Below are positions 38,103-46,242 of a stretch of 64,000 bases of DNA, one piece after another (position 1 is the stretch's first letter; each line of letters starts with the position of its first letter). The DNA is taken from the NCBI GenBank assembly GCA_902510415.1, contig CABXBH010000002.1:38471-102470 (forward strand), written 5' to 3'. A model generated the notes under the pieces. The model did no database searches and was not told where the DNA came from. It saw nothing but the letters and a program-made list of their open reading frames with translations. The stretch comes from an uncultured Bacteroidota bacterium. GTDB taxonomy: Bacteria > Bacteroidota > Bacteroidia > Flavobacteriales > Flavobacteriaceae. The translations under genes were made by a program, and so were the position numbers.

Positions 38103-38546
38103 ATGTTAAAATTATCATTCCCAAATTATGAATTTAGATTAAAAAAAATCAATCAAAAGAGATTTATTTTTGATGATATAAGAAAAAAATATATAGAACT
38201 TACCCCTGAGGAATGGGTAAGACAAAACTGTCTCAGATTTCTTGATAAAGAAAAAAAATTTAAAAAAGCACTTATTTCTGTAGAAAAGAAAATACAACTA
38301 AATAACACAATCAAAAGATTTGATATTTTAGCTCATGATATCAATGGCAATTGTATATTATTGGTTGAATGTAAAGCTCCTAATATTAGAATTAGTCAAA
38401 AAAGTTTTGATCAAATTCTTTCTTATAATAATGTTATAAATGCTAAATACTTAATGGTTACAAATGGAATAATTCATTATTATTGCAAGGTCAATAAAGA
38501 CCAAAATAAAATTGATTTTCTTAAAGAAATACCAACGAATAAATGA
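38103..38546 (+). CDS. Small HsdR N-terminal-domain protein (PD-(D/E)XK-like)
   Basis: This 147-residue protein matches the N-terminal nuclease-like domain of type I restriction HsdR but has no helicase or partner hsdM/hsdS nearby. RRKYIELTPEEWVRQNCLRFL-type segments are followed by RFDILAHD and LVECKAP, which give the Asp and Glu-x-Lys of a PD-(D/E)XK site. Orphan proteins of this kind are common in Bacteroidota next to holA, and are not shown to be restriction enzymes. The ATG at 38103 was chosen over a TTG 54 bases upstream inside holA. It overlaps the glycosyltransferase gene by four bases. Confidence 0.75.
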   Translation: MLKLSFPNYEFRLKKINQKRFIFDDIRKKYIELTPEEWVRQNCLRFLDKEKKFKKALISVEKKIQLNNTIKRFDILAHDINGNCILLVECKAPNIRISQKSFDQILSYNNVINAKYLMVTNGIIHYYCKVNKDQNKIDFLKEIPTNK

Positions 38547-39517
38547 ATTTAGGAATTGTCATACTTAATTGGAATGGAGAGAGTTTACTTAAAAATTTTT
38601 TTCCTTCAATTGTAAAATTTACATCTGAACAACATAATTTATATCTAATAGATAATGGGTCTAGTGATAACTCAGTTGCGTTTATAGAAAGAAACTATAA
38701 AAGAGTAAAAGTCATAAAATTAGATAAAAATTATGGTTATGCTAAAGGATACAACTTAGGTCTTAAAGAAATCAAGGAAGAAATTATATGCTTACTAAAT
38801 AATGATGTTGAAGTTACAGAAAACTGGACAGATAATATTTTGAAACAATTCAAATCAGAACCCAATACTGCAGTAATTCAACCTAAATTAAAAAACTATT
38901 ATAACAAGTCTATGTTTGATTACTCTGGTGGGGCTGGTGGTTTTTTAGATAAATATGGATATCCATACTGTCGGGGCAGGATTTATAATAAAATTGAACA
39001 AGATAATAATCAATATGACGAAATCAGTGATATATTTTGGGCGTCTGGGGCATGTTTTTTTATAAGAACTGATATTTTTAAAAAACTTAATGGTTTTGAT
39101 GAACTTTTTTGGGCTCATTTTGAAGAAATAGATTTATGCTGGAGAATCCAAAACTATGGCTATAAAATAAGGTTTAATCACACTTCAGTGGTGTATCATG
39201 CTAATGGTGCAACACTAAGCCATGAGAATCCAAATAAAACTTTTTTAAATTACAGAAATAAGTTATTCACTATTACAAAAAATTCCAAAAACAATCTGTT
39301 TTTTTTACTAATTGAAAAGTTTTTTATAGATATGATAACTTCAATTTATATACTTTTTAGTAAAGGTACTGAGCATCATATGGCAATAATTAAAGCATAT
39401 TCTTCGTTTTATAAACATATTAACATGTTAATTGAATTTAGAAAAAATCAAAGTAGAAAAATAAAACATTATAAAATAAGAACAATAATTTTTAAATATT
39501 TAGCACTAAAAAGCTAA
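38543..39517 (+). CDS. Glycosyltransferase family 2
   Basis: A cytoplasmic or membrane-associated sugar transferase of 324 residues, GT-A fold. The nucleotide-binding start VILNWNGESLLKNF, YGYAKGYNLGL, the NDVEV metal motif (LLNNDVEV), and the acceptor-side GGAGGFLDKYGYPYCRGR and HFEEIDLCWRIQNYG are characteristic of rhamnosyl- or similar GT2 enzymes. The C-terminal region has two hydrophobic patches. It probably contributes to lipopolysaccharide or other surface glycan. Its ATG overlaps the previous stop by four bases. Confidence 0.88.
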   Translation: MNLGIVILNWNGESLLKNFFPSIVKFTSEQHNLYLIDNGSSDNSVAFIERNYKRVKVIKLDKNYGYAKGYNLGLKEIKEEIICLLNNDVEVTENWTDNILKQFKSEPNTAVIQPKLKNYYNKSMFDYSGGAGGFLDKYGYPYCRGRIYNKIEQDNNQYDEISDIFWASGACFFIRTDIFKKLNGFDELFWAHFEEIDLCWRIQNYGYKIRFNHTSVVYHANGATLSHENPNKTFLNYRNKLFTITKNSKNNLFFLLIEKFFIDMITSIYILFSKGTEHHMAIIKAYSSFYKHINMLIEFRKNQSRKIKHYKIRTIIFKYLALKS

Positions 39518-39585
39518 AAATATCTCTGAATTAAGTTTTCTTTTTCCTAATTTTACTAAGTACAAATAACAATAAATATCATAAA

Positions 39586-40437
39586 ATGAAAAAAACATTT
39601 TTTTTAAGTTTAATTACACTTTTTATTATGTCTTCTTGTGTAAGTAAAAAAGAATATACTTCGCTAGAAAATAGACACAAAAAAACACAAGATCTTTTAA
39701 ACACTGCTACTATTAAATTAAATGCTTGTTTAGAAGAAAAATCTTCGTCTGAAACTCTTGCTAATGCATATAAAGATCAGTTATCAGACTTGAAAAGAAG
39801 AAATGATCAATTATTTATTCAAAGTCAAGACTATCTTGAGCTAACTACAAAAGGTGCTGAAAATTTAGAAAAGACTTTAGAAAGTATGAAGGAAAAGGAT
39901 TTAAAAATTACTAGAATCCAAGATGCATTAAATAGAAAGGATAGCGTAACTTTTGCGCTTGTTACAAGTCTGAAGAAAGAAATTGGTATTAATGACCCTG
40001 ATATTGAAGTAAATGTTGATAAAGCTGTTGTTTTTATTTCTCTTTCAGATAAATTATTATTTAAAACTGGTAGTTATGAAGTTTCCGACAGAGCAAAAGA
40101 AATCTTAGGAAAAGTTGCGACAGTTGTTAATGGTAAACCTGATTTTGAGTGTATGGTAGAAGGACACACTGATAGCAGATCTTATGAGAGAGGTGTATTA
40201 ATTGATAATTGGGATTTAAGTGTTAAAAGAGCTACATCTATTGTTAGAGTACTTAAAGATTTAAATGTTAATCCAGGAAAATTAATAGCCGCAGGAAGAA
40301 GTTTTTACGACCCTTTAGTTGATAATGACACCCCTGAGAATAGAGCAACTAACAGACGAACTAGAATTATCATAATGCCTAAAATCGATCAGTTTTATGA
40401 CATGATTGAACAAGAAATGCAAAATCTAACTAAATAA
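39586..40437 (+). CDS. OmpA-family peptidoglycan-binding lipoprotein
   Basis: An outer-membrane lipoprotein of 283 residues that should tether to peptidoglycan. The lipobox ends at Cys18 (LFIMSSC). A coiled-coil spacer runs at about 25-130. The OmpA C-terminal domain (about 145-270) carries FKTGSYEVSDRAKEIL, VEGHTDSRSYERG with the DAP-binding Asp196, and ENRATNRRTRI with the conserved Arg. A strong intrinsic terminator follows 20 bases after the stop. Confidence 0.9.
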   Translation: MKKTFFLSLITLFIMSSCVSKKEYTSLENRHKKTQDLLNTATIKLNACLEEKSSSETLANAYKDQLSDLKRRNDQLFIQSQDYLELTTKGAENLEKTLESMKEKDLKITRIQDALNRKDSVTFALVTSLKKEIGINDPDIEVNVDKAVVFISLSDKLLFKTGSYEVSDRAKEILGKVATVVNGKPDFECMVEGHTDSRSYERGVLIDNWDLSVKRATSIVRVLKDLNVNPGKLIAAGRSFYDPLVDNDTPENRATNRRTRIIIMPKIDQFYDMIEQEMQNLTK

Positions 40438-40456
40438 ATATTTTCTAGTAAATATT

Positions 40457-40484
40457 AAAAAACCCACTATGTGTGGGTTTTTTT
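40457..40484. terminator. Bidirectional intrinsic terminator between OmpA-lipoprotein gene and pcrA
   Basis: A hairpin CCCAC-TATGT-GTGGG (40463-40477) is flanked by six A on the left (40457-40462) and seven T on the right (40478-40484). Read on either strand it gives a GC stem followed by a U tract, so it can stop transcription from both convergent genes. Its right arm overlaps the pcrA TAA by two bases. It is the only unambiguous intrinsic terminator I can see in the window. Confidence 0.85.
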
Positions 40485-42735
40485 ATGAAATAATTTTAAG
40501 TTTTGAAAACCTTAAAAGCAACTTTTTAATCCCAGCTTTATCAAATTTAATTTCTGCTTTTTTATCAGCACCGATACCCTCTATAGAGACTACAACTCCT
40601 TTTCCGAATCTTTCATGCATAACAATATTACCCATTGAAAGATTATTATCAAAAAGATTTGATTTAGTTGAAGATTTAATCTTCACAAAGTTTGCAGCAG
40701 GTCTTCTTTGAGGTTTTTTGAATCTTATTCCTGTTTTATTGTATTGCGGATTTGATTGGAAATTTCTTGAAATAGATTTTTGAACTACATTGTTTTGTAA
40801 AAATTCTTCTTTTATCTCATCAATAAATCTACTTTTTTCAGAGTCAACTAACTTCCCCCATCTATATCTTGATAGTACATAGGAAAGAAATATTTTTTTC
40901 TCTGCACGTGTTAGTGCTACATAGAATAACCTTCTCTCCTCCTCTAACTCAGTTCTAGAATTTAGATTCATTGCACTAGGAAATAAATTCTCTTCAAGCC
41001 CTACTATATAAACATATGGAAATTCTAAACCTTTTGCTAAGTGAATTGTCATTAATGAAACTTTATTTTTATCATCACTTTCTTGATCTTGATCTGTAGC
41101 AAGTGCTACATTTTGTAAAAATGAAGAAACAGAGACATCATTTTCTTCAGTATTATCCACAAAATCTTTAATCCCGTTTAATAACTCCTCAATGTTTTGA
41201 ATTCTGTTAACCCCCTCTAAAGATTCATCATTTTTATAGAGGTTATATAAACCTGACTGTTTTAATATTTCTTTTGTAATCTCAAATACATTTAGAGAAT
41301 CTAATTTTACCTTAATACTTTCAATCATTACAACAAAATCTAATAATTTATTTTTTGTTGAATTATTTATAATATCAAATGATTTTGAATATTTTTTGAT
41401 AAAATTAAAATCTGATTCGGAATATTTTTTTGCTTCAACAGAAACTTTATTTAAAGTTGTTTGACCAATACCTCTAGGCGGAAAATTAATTATTCTTTTA
41501 AATGCTTGTTCATCATCAAAATTAATCAGAAGCCTTAAATAAGCTAAAACATCCTTAATTTCCTTTCTTTGATAAAATGAAAGTCCTCCATATACTCTGT
41601 ATGGAATGTTTTTTTTTCTTAATGCATCCTCAAAAGAACGAGATTGTGCATTAGTTCTATAGAGAATTGCAAAATCACTGTTTTGTAATTGATTTTGCAT
41701 CTTATATTCAAAAATTGAACTTGCAACAAACCTACCTTCCTCACCGTCAGTCAGCAATTTATTAACACTTATTTTTTCACCTGACTCGTTTTCAGTCCAA
41801 ACATTTTTTTTTAATCTTTTTTGATTATTTTCAATTAAACTGTTGGCAGCATTTACTATATTTTTTGTGGACCTATAATTTTGCTCTAATCTAAAGAGTT
41901 TTGCATCAGGAAAATCCTTTTGGAAATTTAATATATTATTGATATTTGCCCCCCTAAAGCTATATATACTCTGTGCATCATCACCAACTACACAAATATT
42001 TTGAAATTTATCAGATAAAGCTCTAATAATAAGATATTGAGAATGATTTGTATCCTGATACTCATCCACTAAAATATATCTAAATATATTTTGATATTTA
42101 GAAAGCGTTTCTGGATAACGACTTAATAACTCATTAGTTTTCAATAAAAGGTCATCAAAATCCATTGCACCAGCCTTAAAGCATCTGTCTACGTATTGTT
42201 TATAGATTTGGATAAACTTTGATCTATTGGCAATTTTATCAGAAAATAACATTTCTTCATCATTTTCATAGTCTAGAGGAGTAATAAAATTATTTTTCAT
42301 TGACGATATTCTAGAAAAAATCGATTTATACTTATATTGATCCTTGTCAAGATTTAACTCCTTTATAATTCTTCCTACTAGTTTTTGAGAGTCGTCTGAA
42401 TCATAAATTGTAAAATTTGAGGTATAGCCAATTTTATGAGCTTCAATCCTTAATATTCTCGCAAATACAGAGTGAAATGTACCCATCCAAAGATTTTTTG
42501 CTTCATCACCTACAATTCTAGCAATTCTTTCTTTCATTTCTTTTGCTGCTTTGTTTGTGAAAGTCAAGGCTAGTATATTAAAGGGATCAATTTCCTGAGT
42601 CATTAAGTAGGCAATTTTATATGTGAGAACTCTAGTTTTTCCAGAACCAGCGCCGGCAATTACTATCATAGGACCATCCATTTGAAGAGTGGACTCAAGT
42701 TGTGAATTATTTAGATTATTTAAAAAATCTTTCAA
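40483..42735 (-). CDS. pcrA: ATP-dependent 3'-5' DNA helicase, PcrA/UvrD family
   Basis: A superfamily 1A helicase for repair and replication. The Walker A is IAGAGSGKTRVL, with LTFTNKAAKEM, Walker B LVDEYQDTN, DDAQSIYSFRGA, YRVYGG, TIHLAKGLEFPYV and ALTRAEK. The C-terminus (about 690-750) has a small Tudor-like region, GNIVMHERFGKGVVVSIEG, found in PcrA and linked to RNA polymerase binding. Length 750 is typical. The start is TTG at 42735. RecG is divergent from it, 112 bases away. Confidence 0.93.
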   Translation of the reverse strand: MKDFLNNLNNSQLESTLQMDGPMIVIAGAGSGKTRVLTYKIAYLMTQEIDPFNILALTFTNKAAKEMKERIARIVGDEAKNLWMGTFHSVFARILRIEAHKIGYTSNFTIYDSDDSQKLVGRIIKELNLDKDQYKYKSIFSRISSMKNNFITPLDYENDEEMLFSDKIANRSKFIQIYKQYVDRCFKAGAMDFDDLLLKTNELLSRYPETLSKYQNIFRYILVDEYQDTNHSQYLIIRALSDKFQNICVVGDDAQSIYSFRGANINNILNFQKDFPDAKLFRLEQNYRSTKNIVNAANSLIENNQKRLKKNVWTENESGEKISVNKLLTDGEEGRFVASSIFEYKMQNQLQNSDFAILYRTNAQSRSFEDALRKKNIPYRVYGGLSFYQRKEIKDVLAYLRLLINFDDEQAFKRIINFPPRGIGQTTLNKVSVEAKKYSESDFNFIKKYSKSFDIINNSTKNKLLDFVVMIESIKVKLDSLNVFEITKEILKQSGLYNLYKNDESLEGVNRIQNIEELLNGIKDFVDNTEENDVSVSSFLQNVALATDQDQESDDKNKVSLMTIHLAKGLEFPYVYIVGLEENLFPSAMNLNSRTELEEERRLFYVALTRAEKKIFLSYVLSRYRWGKLVDSEKSRFIDEIKEEFLQNNVVQKSISRNFQSNPQYNKTGIRFKKPQRRPAANFVKIKSSTKSNLFDNNLSMGNIVMHERFGKGVVVSIEGIGADKKAEIKFDKAGIKKLLLRFSKLKIIS

Positions 42736-42847
42736 TGGAATAATTTGTTGTTAAATTAAATATAGTTTGACAAAAAAATTCATATTAATTTACTTAGTTA
42801 TAAACAAAAATTAGTAATCGGATAAGTAAAAAAATCTTAAATTTAAG

Positions 42848-44956
42848 ATGATGAATAAAGATGTCTTAAATACTTCTATTGAATTTTTAAAAGGAGTTGG
42901 TCCTAACAGAGCAAAGCTTATTAAAAATGAACTTAAAATATCTAAATTCAAAGACTTATTATTTCATTTCCCATTCAGATATATAGATAAAACAAAATAT
43001 CATAAAATTTCTGAAATTAATTTCAATAGTTCTGAAATACAATTAATAGGTAAGATTACGGAATTAAAGGAATTAGGGGTAGGTTCAAAAAAAAGATTAA
43101 GTGCAAGTTTCTCAGATAATACTGGAAGTATTCAATTAGTATGGTTTAAAACAAGTAAATGGATAATTGATTCAATTAAGCTAAATCAAACTTATATAGT
43201 ATTTGGTAAGATTAACAATTACAATAATAACATATCTATTGCCCACCCCGAACTTGAGATATACAGTAAAGAAAATATTAAAAATAGAACAAATTTATTT
43301 GCAGTATATCCCTCTACTGAAAACCTGAATAAGAGAGGAATCACTAACAAAGTATTTTCAAAATTAGTTGAAGAACTTTTAATTAGCATAAATACCGATA
43401 TTAAGGAGAATTTGCCAAAGTATATTTTAGATAAATATAATTTAATAGGAAGACGTCAATCATTAATATCTATTCACAAACCTAGAACATCAGATGATTT
43501 AAAAAAAGCTATTAACCGATTAAAATTCGAAGAAATATTTTACTTACAAATTAGATTAATAAAGAAAAACATTACTCGAAAAGATAAAATTAAGGGTTAT
43601 GTTTTTAACCAAATTGGAGATAAATTTGAAGAATTCTACAACAATCATCTAAAATTCAAATTGACAAATGCTCAAAAGAGAGTCATAAAAGAGATAAGAA
43701 ATGATTTAGGAAGTGGTGCTCAAATGAATAGGCTATTGCAGGGGGATGTTGGATCTGGTAAGACTATAGTTGCATTCATGGCTGCGTTAATTGCTATAGG
43801 AAATGGATTTCAAACATGTATAATGACCCCTACTGAAATTTTGTCATACCAACATTATAACAAGTTTTATGAAATATGTAACTTATTGAATATCAATATA
43901 AAAATATTAACTGGGTCAAGAAAAGCTTCAAATAAAAAAGATATAAAAGAAAGCTTAAAGAAAGGTGAGATTGATTTATTAATTGGTACTCATGCATTAA
44001 TATATGATAGTGTAGAATTTAGTAATTTAGGGCTAGCAATAATTGATGAGCAGCATAAATTTGGAGTTGCTCAAAGAAGTAAGCTTTGGCATAAAAATAG
44101 TTTACCTCCACACATTCTAATAATGACAGCCACACCAATTCCTAGAACACTTGCAATGTCAGCTTATGGGGATTTAGACATGTCTATTATTGATGAACTA
44201 CCTCCAGGTAGAAAACATATTAATACATTTCATCAAACCAGCAAAGACAGACTCAAATTAATTGATTTTTTAAAAGCTGAAATTAAAAAAGGAAGACAAG
44301 CATATGTCGTTTACCCCCTAATAAAAGAAAGTGAAAAATTAGATTTTAAAGATTTACTTGATGGTTATGAAAGTTTTTCACGAGATTTTCCTATGCCTAA
44401 ATATCAAATATCTATAGTTCATGGAAAGATGAATAATGAGGACAAGGAGTACGAAATGCAAAGATTTATAGAGAACAAGACTCAAATTTTAGTATCTACA
44501 ACTGTAATAGAAGTTGGTGTAGATATCCCAAATGCATCTGTTATGATTATTGAAAGCGCTGAAAGATTTGGATTATCCCAACTACACCAACTAAGAGGTA
44601 GAGTCGGTAGAGGAAATCATAAAAGCTACTGTTTTTTAATAACAGGTAATAAGAAAACCAAAGAGAGTAAAATCCGAATGGAAACAATGGTAAAAACTAA
44701 TAACGGCTTTATAATTGCTGAAAAAGATCTGGAAATCAGAGGACCAGGAAATATAATGGGAACTCAACAAAGCGGAGAAATGCCTTTAAAAGTAACAAGC
44801 CTTATTGGTGATAGTCGTTTAATTCAAAAAATCAGAAAATTAGTTGAGAGAATTATTCAAAAAGACCCCAAACTAAAAAATATAAATAACGCTATAATTC
44901 TTGAAAATTTAAAGAACATGATTGATAAAAAAGATATATGGGAATACATAAGCTGA
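42848..44956 (+). CDS. recG: ATP-dependent DNA helicase RecG
   Basis: Remodels stalled replication forks and Holliday junctions. The N-terminal wedge/OB region begins IEFLKGVGPNRAKLI. Helicase motifs follow: GDVGSGKTIVA (about 300), IGTHALI, IIDEQHKFGVAQR, MTATPIPRTLAM, STTVIEVGVDIPNA, and QLRGRVGRGNHKSYC. Length 702 is normal. Tandem ATG codons at 42848 and 42851 are both possible starts. It converges on the thioredoxin-fold gene with six bases between stops. Confidence 0.95.
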   Translation: MMNKDVLNTSIEFLKGVGPNRAKLIKNELKISKFKDLLFHFPFRYIDKTKYHKISEINFNSSEIQLIGKITELKELGVGSKKRLSASFSDNTGSIQLVWFKTSKWIIDSIKLNQTYIVFGKINNYNNNISIAHPELEIYSKENIKNRTNLFAVYPSTENLNKRGITNKVFSKLVEELLISINTDIKENLPKYILDKYNLIGRRQSLISIHKPRTSDDLKKAINRLKFEEIFYLQIRLIKKNITRKDKIKGYVFNQIGDKFEEFYNNHLKFKLTNAQKRVIKEIRNDLGSGAQMNRLLQGDVGSGKTIVAFMAALIAIGNGFQTCIMTPTEILSYQHYNKFYEICNLLNINIKILTGSRKASNKKDIKESLKKGEIDLLIGTHALIYDSVEFSNLGLAIIDEQHKFGVAQRSKLWHKNSLPPHILIMTATPIPRTLAMSAYGDLDMSIIDELPPGRKHINTFHQTSKDRLKLIDFLKAEIKKGRQAYVVYPLIKESEKLDFKDLLDGYESFSRDFPMPKYQISIVHGKMNNEDKEYEMQRFIENKTQILVSTTVIEVGVDIPNASVMIIESAERFGLSQLHQLRGRVGRGNHKSYCFLITGNKKTKESKIRMETMVKTNNGFIIAEKDLEIRGPGNIMGTQQSGEMPLKVTSLIGDSRLIQKIRKLVERIIQKDPKLKNINNAIILENLKNMIDKKDIWEYIS

Positions 44957-44962
44957 AAAATT

Positions 44963-46147
44963 CTACTCTTTTATCAATTCTTCTATATATTTTTCAAACT
45001 CAAGCATAAAATATTCGTACTTCTCCCCTGTTGCTGGCCCGTTAAACCCAGTATGAATTCGTCTTACTTTTTGATACTTATCAATAACTATTAAAGTTGG
45101 ATATGACATCAATGTATCTAGGGAGGGTAGTTTTTTAGCAGCATCGATTTTACTACTAGTGCCAAATTGAGCCAATAAAATATCATAATCAATATCTAAT
45201 CTGTTTTTTAGTTTTTTTAAATTAACTAATGCATTCTCCTCAGATTTTGCGAATTCAAATGCAATTGATGTAATCATAATTTCATCAAATTTCTTACTTA
45301 ATGAAGACAAGTATCTTGTTTCATCTAAACAATTTGGACACCATGAACCCATGATTTGAACTAGATTTACTTTTCCGAGAAACTTACTATCATCACTTGT
45401 AATTAAAGATCCTTCTGTATTATTAAAACTATAAGTAAATTTTTCATAACCTTTTTTCATTTTTGTCAAACCATAAGGATCTGAAAGACTGAACCCACTC
45501 TGCTTAAATCCAATAAATTTTTCAGAATCATAATTACCTCGGTAAATAATACCTTTTATAGTGTCATTATTTAATACACCATCAATCATATAACCCCTAT
45601 AGCCATTAAAATTAGACATCCTTATTCTATTAGAACTGACTACACCTTGCATAAAACCATAATCTCCAGTTTCTGTTCTAATCGTACCATCTACATTTTG
45701 AATGCTTTGATTTACTATCATTTCTGAGTCAAATGCATCCTCCTCCTTATAATTAAAAATAATCCTCCAATTTCCATTAAAATTTTCAAAAGAATCATCA
45801 TATTCAAATCTTTTAACACCAACTTTCGCATAGAAAGGTATCTTTCTATCAAGACTATTGTTATAATAATAACCTTTTAACGAATCTTTGTGATTAAAAT
45901 ACATTATTATATCCTCAAAAAAAGGAGATTCTACTATTAATGAATCATTATCACTTTGGCTAATAAATAACTCTACAACCTCTTTTGAATTAGAAATTGT
46001 CATAAGTGAATCTTGGATACTAAAGTTGAAAGGGATTTGTATTGAATCATTAGCTTTTAAAAAACCCACATAATCACTTTCGTAATAACTTCTCTTATTA
46101 CAGCTTATTATAATTAAACAAAAAATAAAATATAAAAGCTTATTCAT
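44963..46147 (-). CDS. TlpA-like thioredoxin-fold lipoprotein
   Basis: An envelope thiol-disulfide protein of 394 residues. The lipobox ends at Cys16 (FCLIIISC). The C-terminal thioredoxin domain (about 250-390) holds the active site Cys270-x-x-Cys273 in MGSWCPNC and the cis-Pro region SYPTLIVIDKYQ. The N-terminal two-thirds is a beta-rich domain like those of other Bacteroidota TlpA proteins, without a clear catalytic motif. It may reduce or scavenge disulfides outside the cytoplasm; partners are unknown. Confidence 0.85.
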   Translation of the reverse strand: MNKLLYFIFCLIIISCNKRSYYESDYVGFLKANDSIQIPFNFSIQDSLMTISNSKEVVELFISQSDNDSLIVESPFFEDIIMYFNHKDSLKGYYYNNSLDRKIPFYAKVGVKRFEYDDSFENFNGNWRIIFNYKEEDAFDSEMIVNQSIQNVDGTIRTETGDYGFMQGVVSSNRIRMSNFNGYRGYMIDGVLNNDTIKGIIYRGNYDSEKFIGFKQSGFSLSDPYGLTKMKKGYEKFTYSFNNTEGSLITSDDSKFLGKVNLVQIMGSWCPNCLDETRYLSSLSKKFDEIMITSIAFEFAKSEENALVNLKKLKNRLDIDYDILLAQFGTSSKIDAAKKLPSLDTLMSYPTLIVIDKYQKVRRIHTGFNGPATGEKYEYFMLEFEKYIEELIKE

Positions 46148-46212
46148 AATTTAAATATCTGTTAAATATAATTATTATAAAAGTTTTGATTTCATTAGAT
46201 TGCGAGTATTAT

Positions 46213-46220
46213 TATATTTG
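46213..46220 (+). promoter_or_regulatory. Promoter -7 box for pheT
   Basis: TATATTTG, a perfect match ending 22 bases before the pheT ATG. A TTG at 46186-46188 lies 24 bases before the box, slightly beyond the usual spacing. Confidence 0.5.
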
Positions 46221-46242
46221 CTACTAATTCATATCATTTCTA

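Noticed and set aside
38103..38546. Part of a type I restriction-modification defence system
   Set aside because: No hsdM, hsdS or helicase domain lies nearby, and the neighbours are holA and a glycosyltransferase gene.
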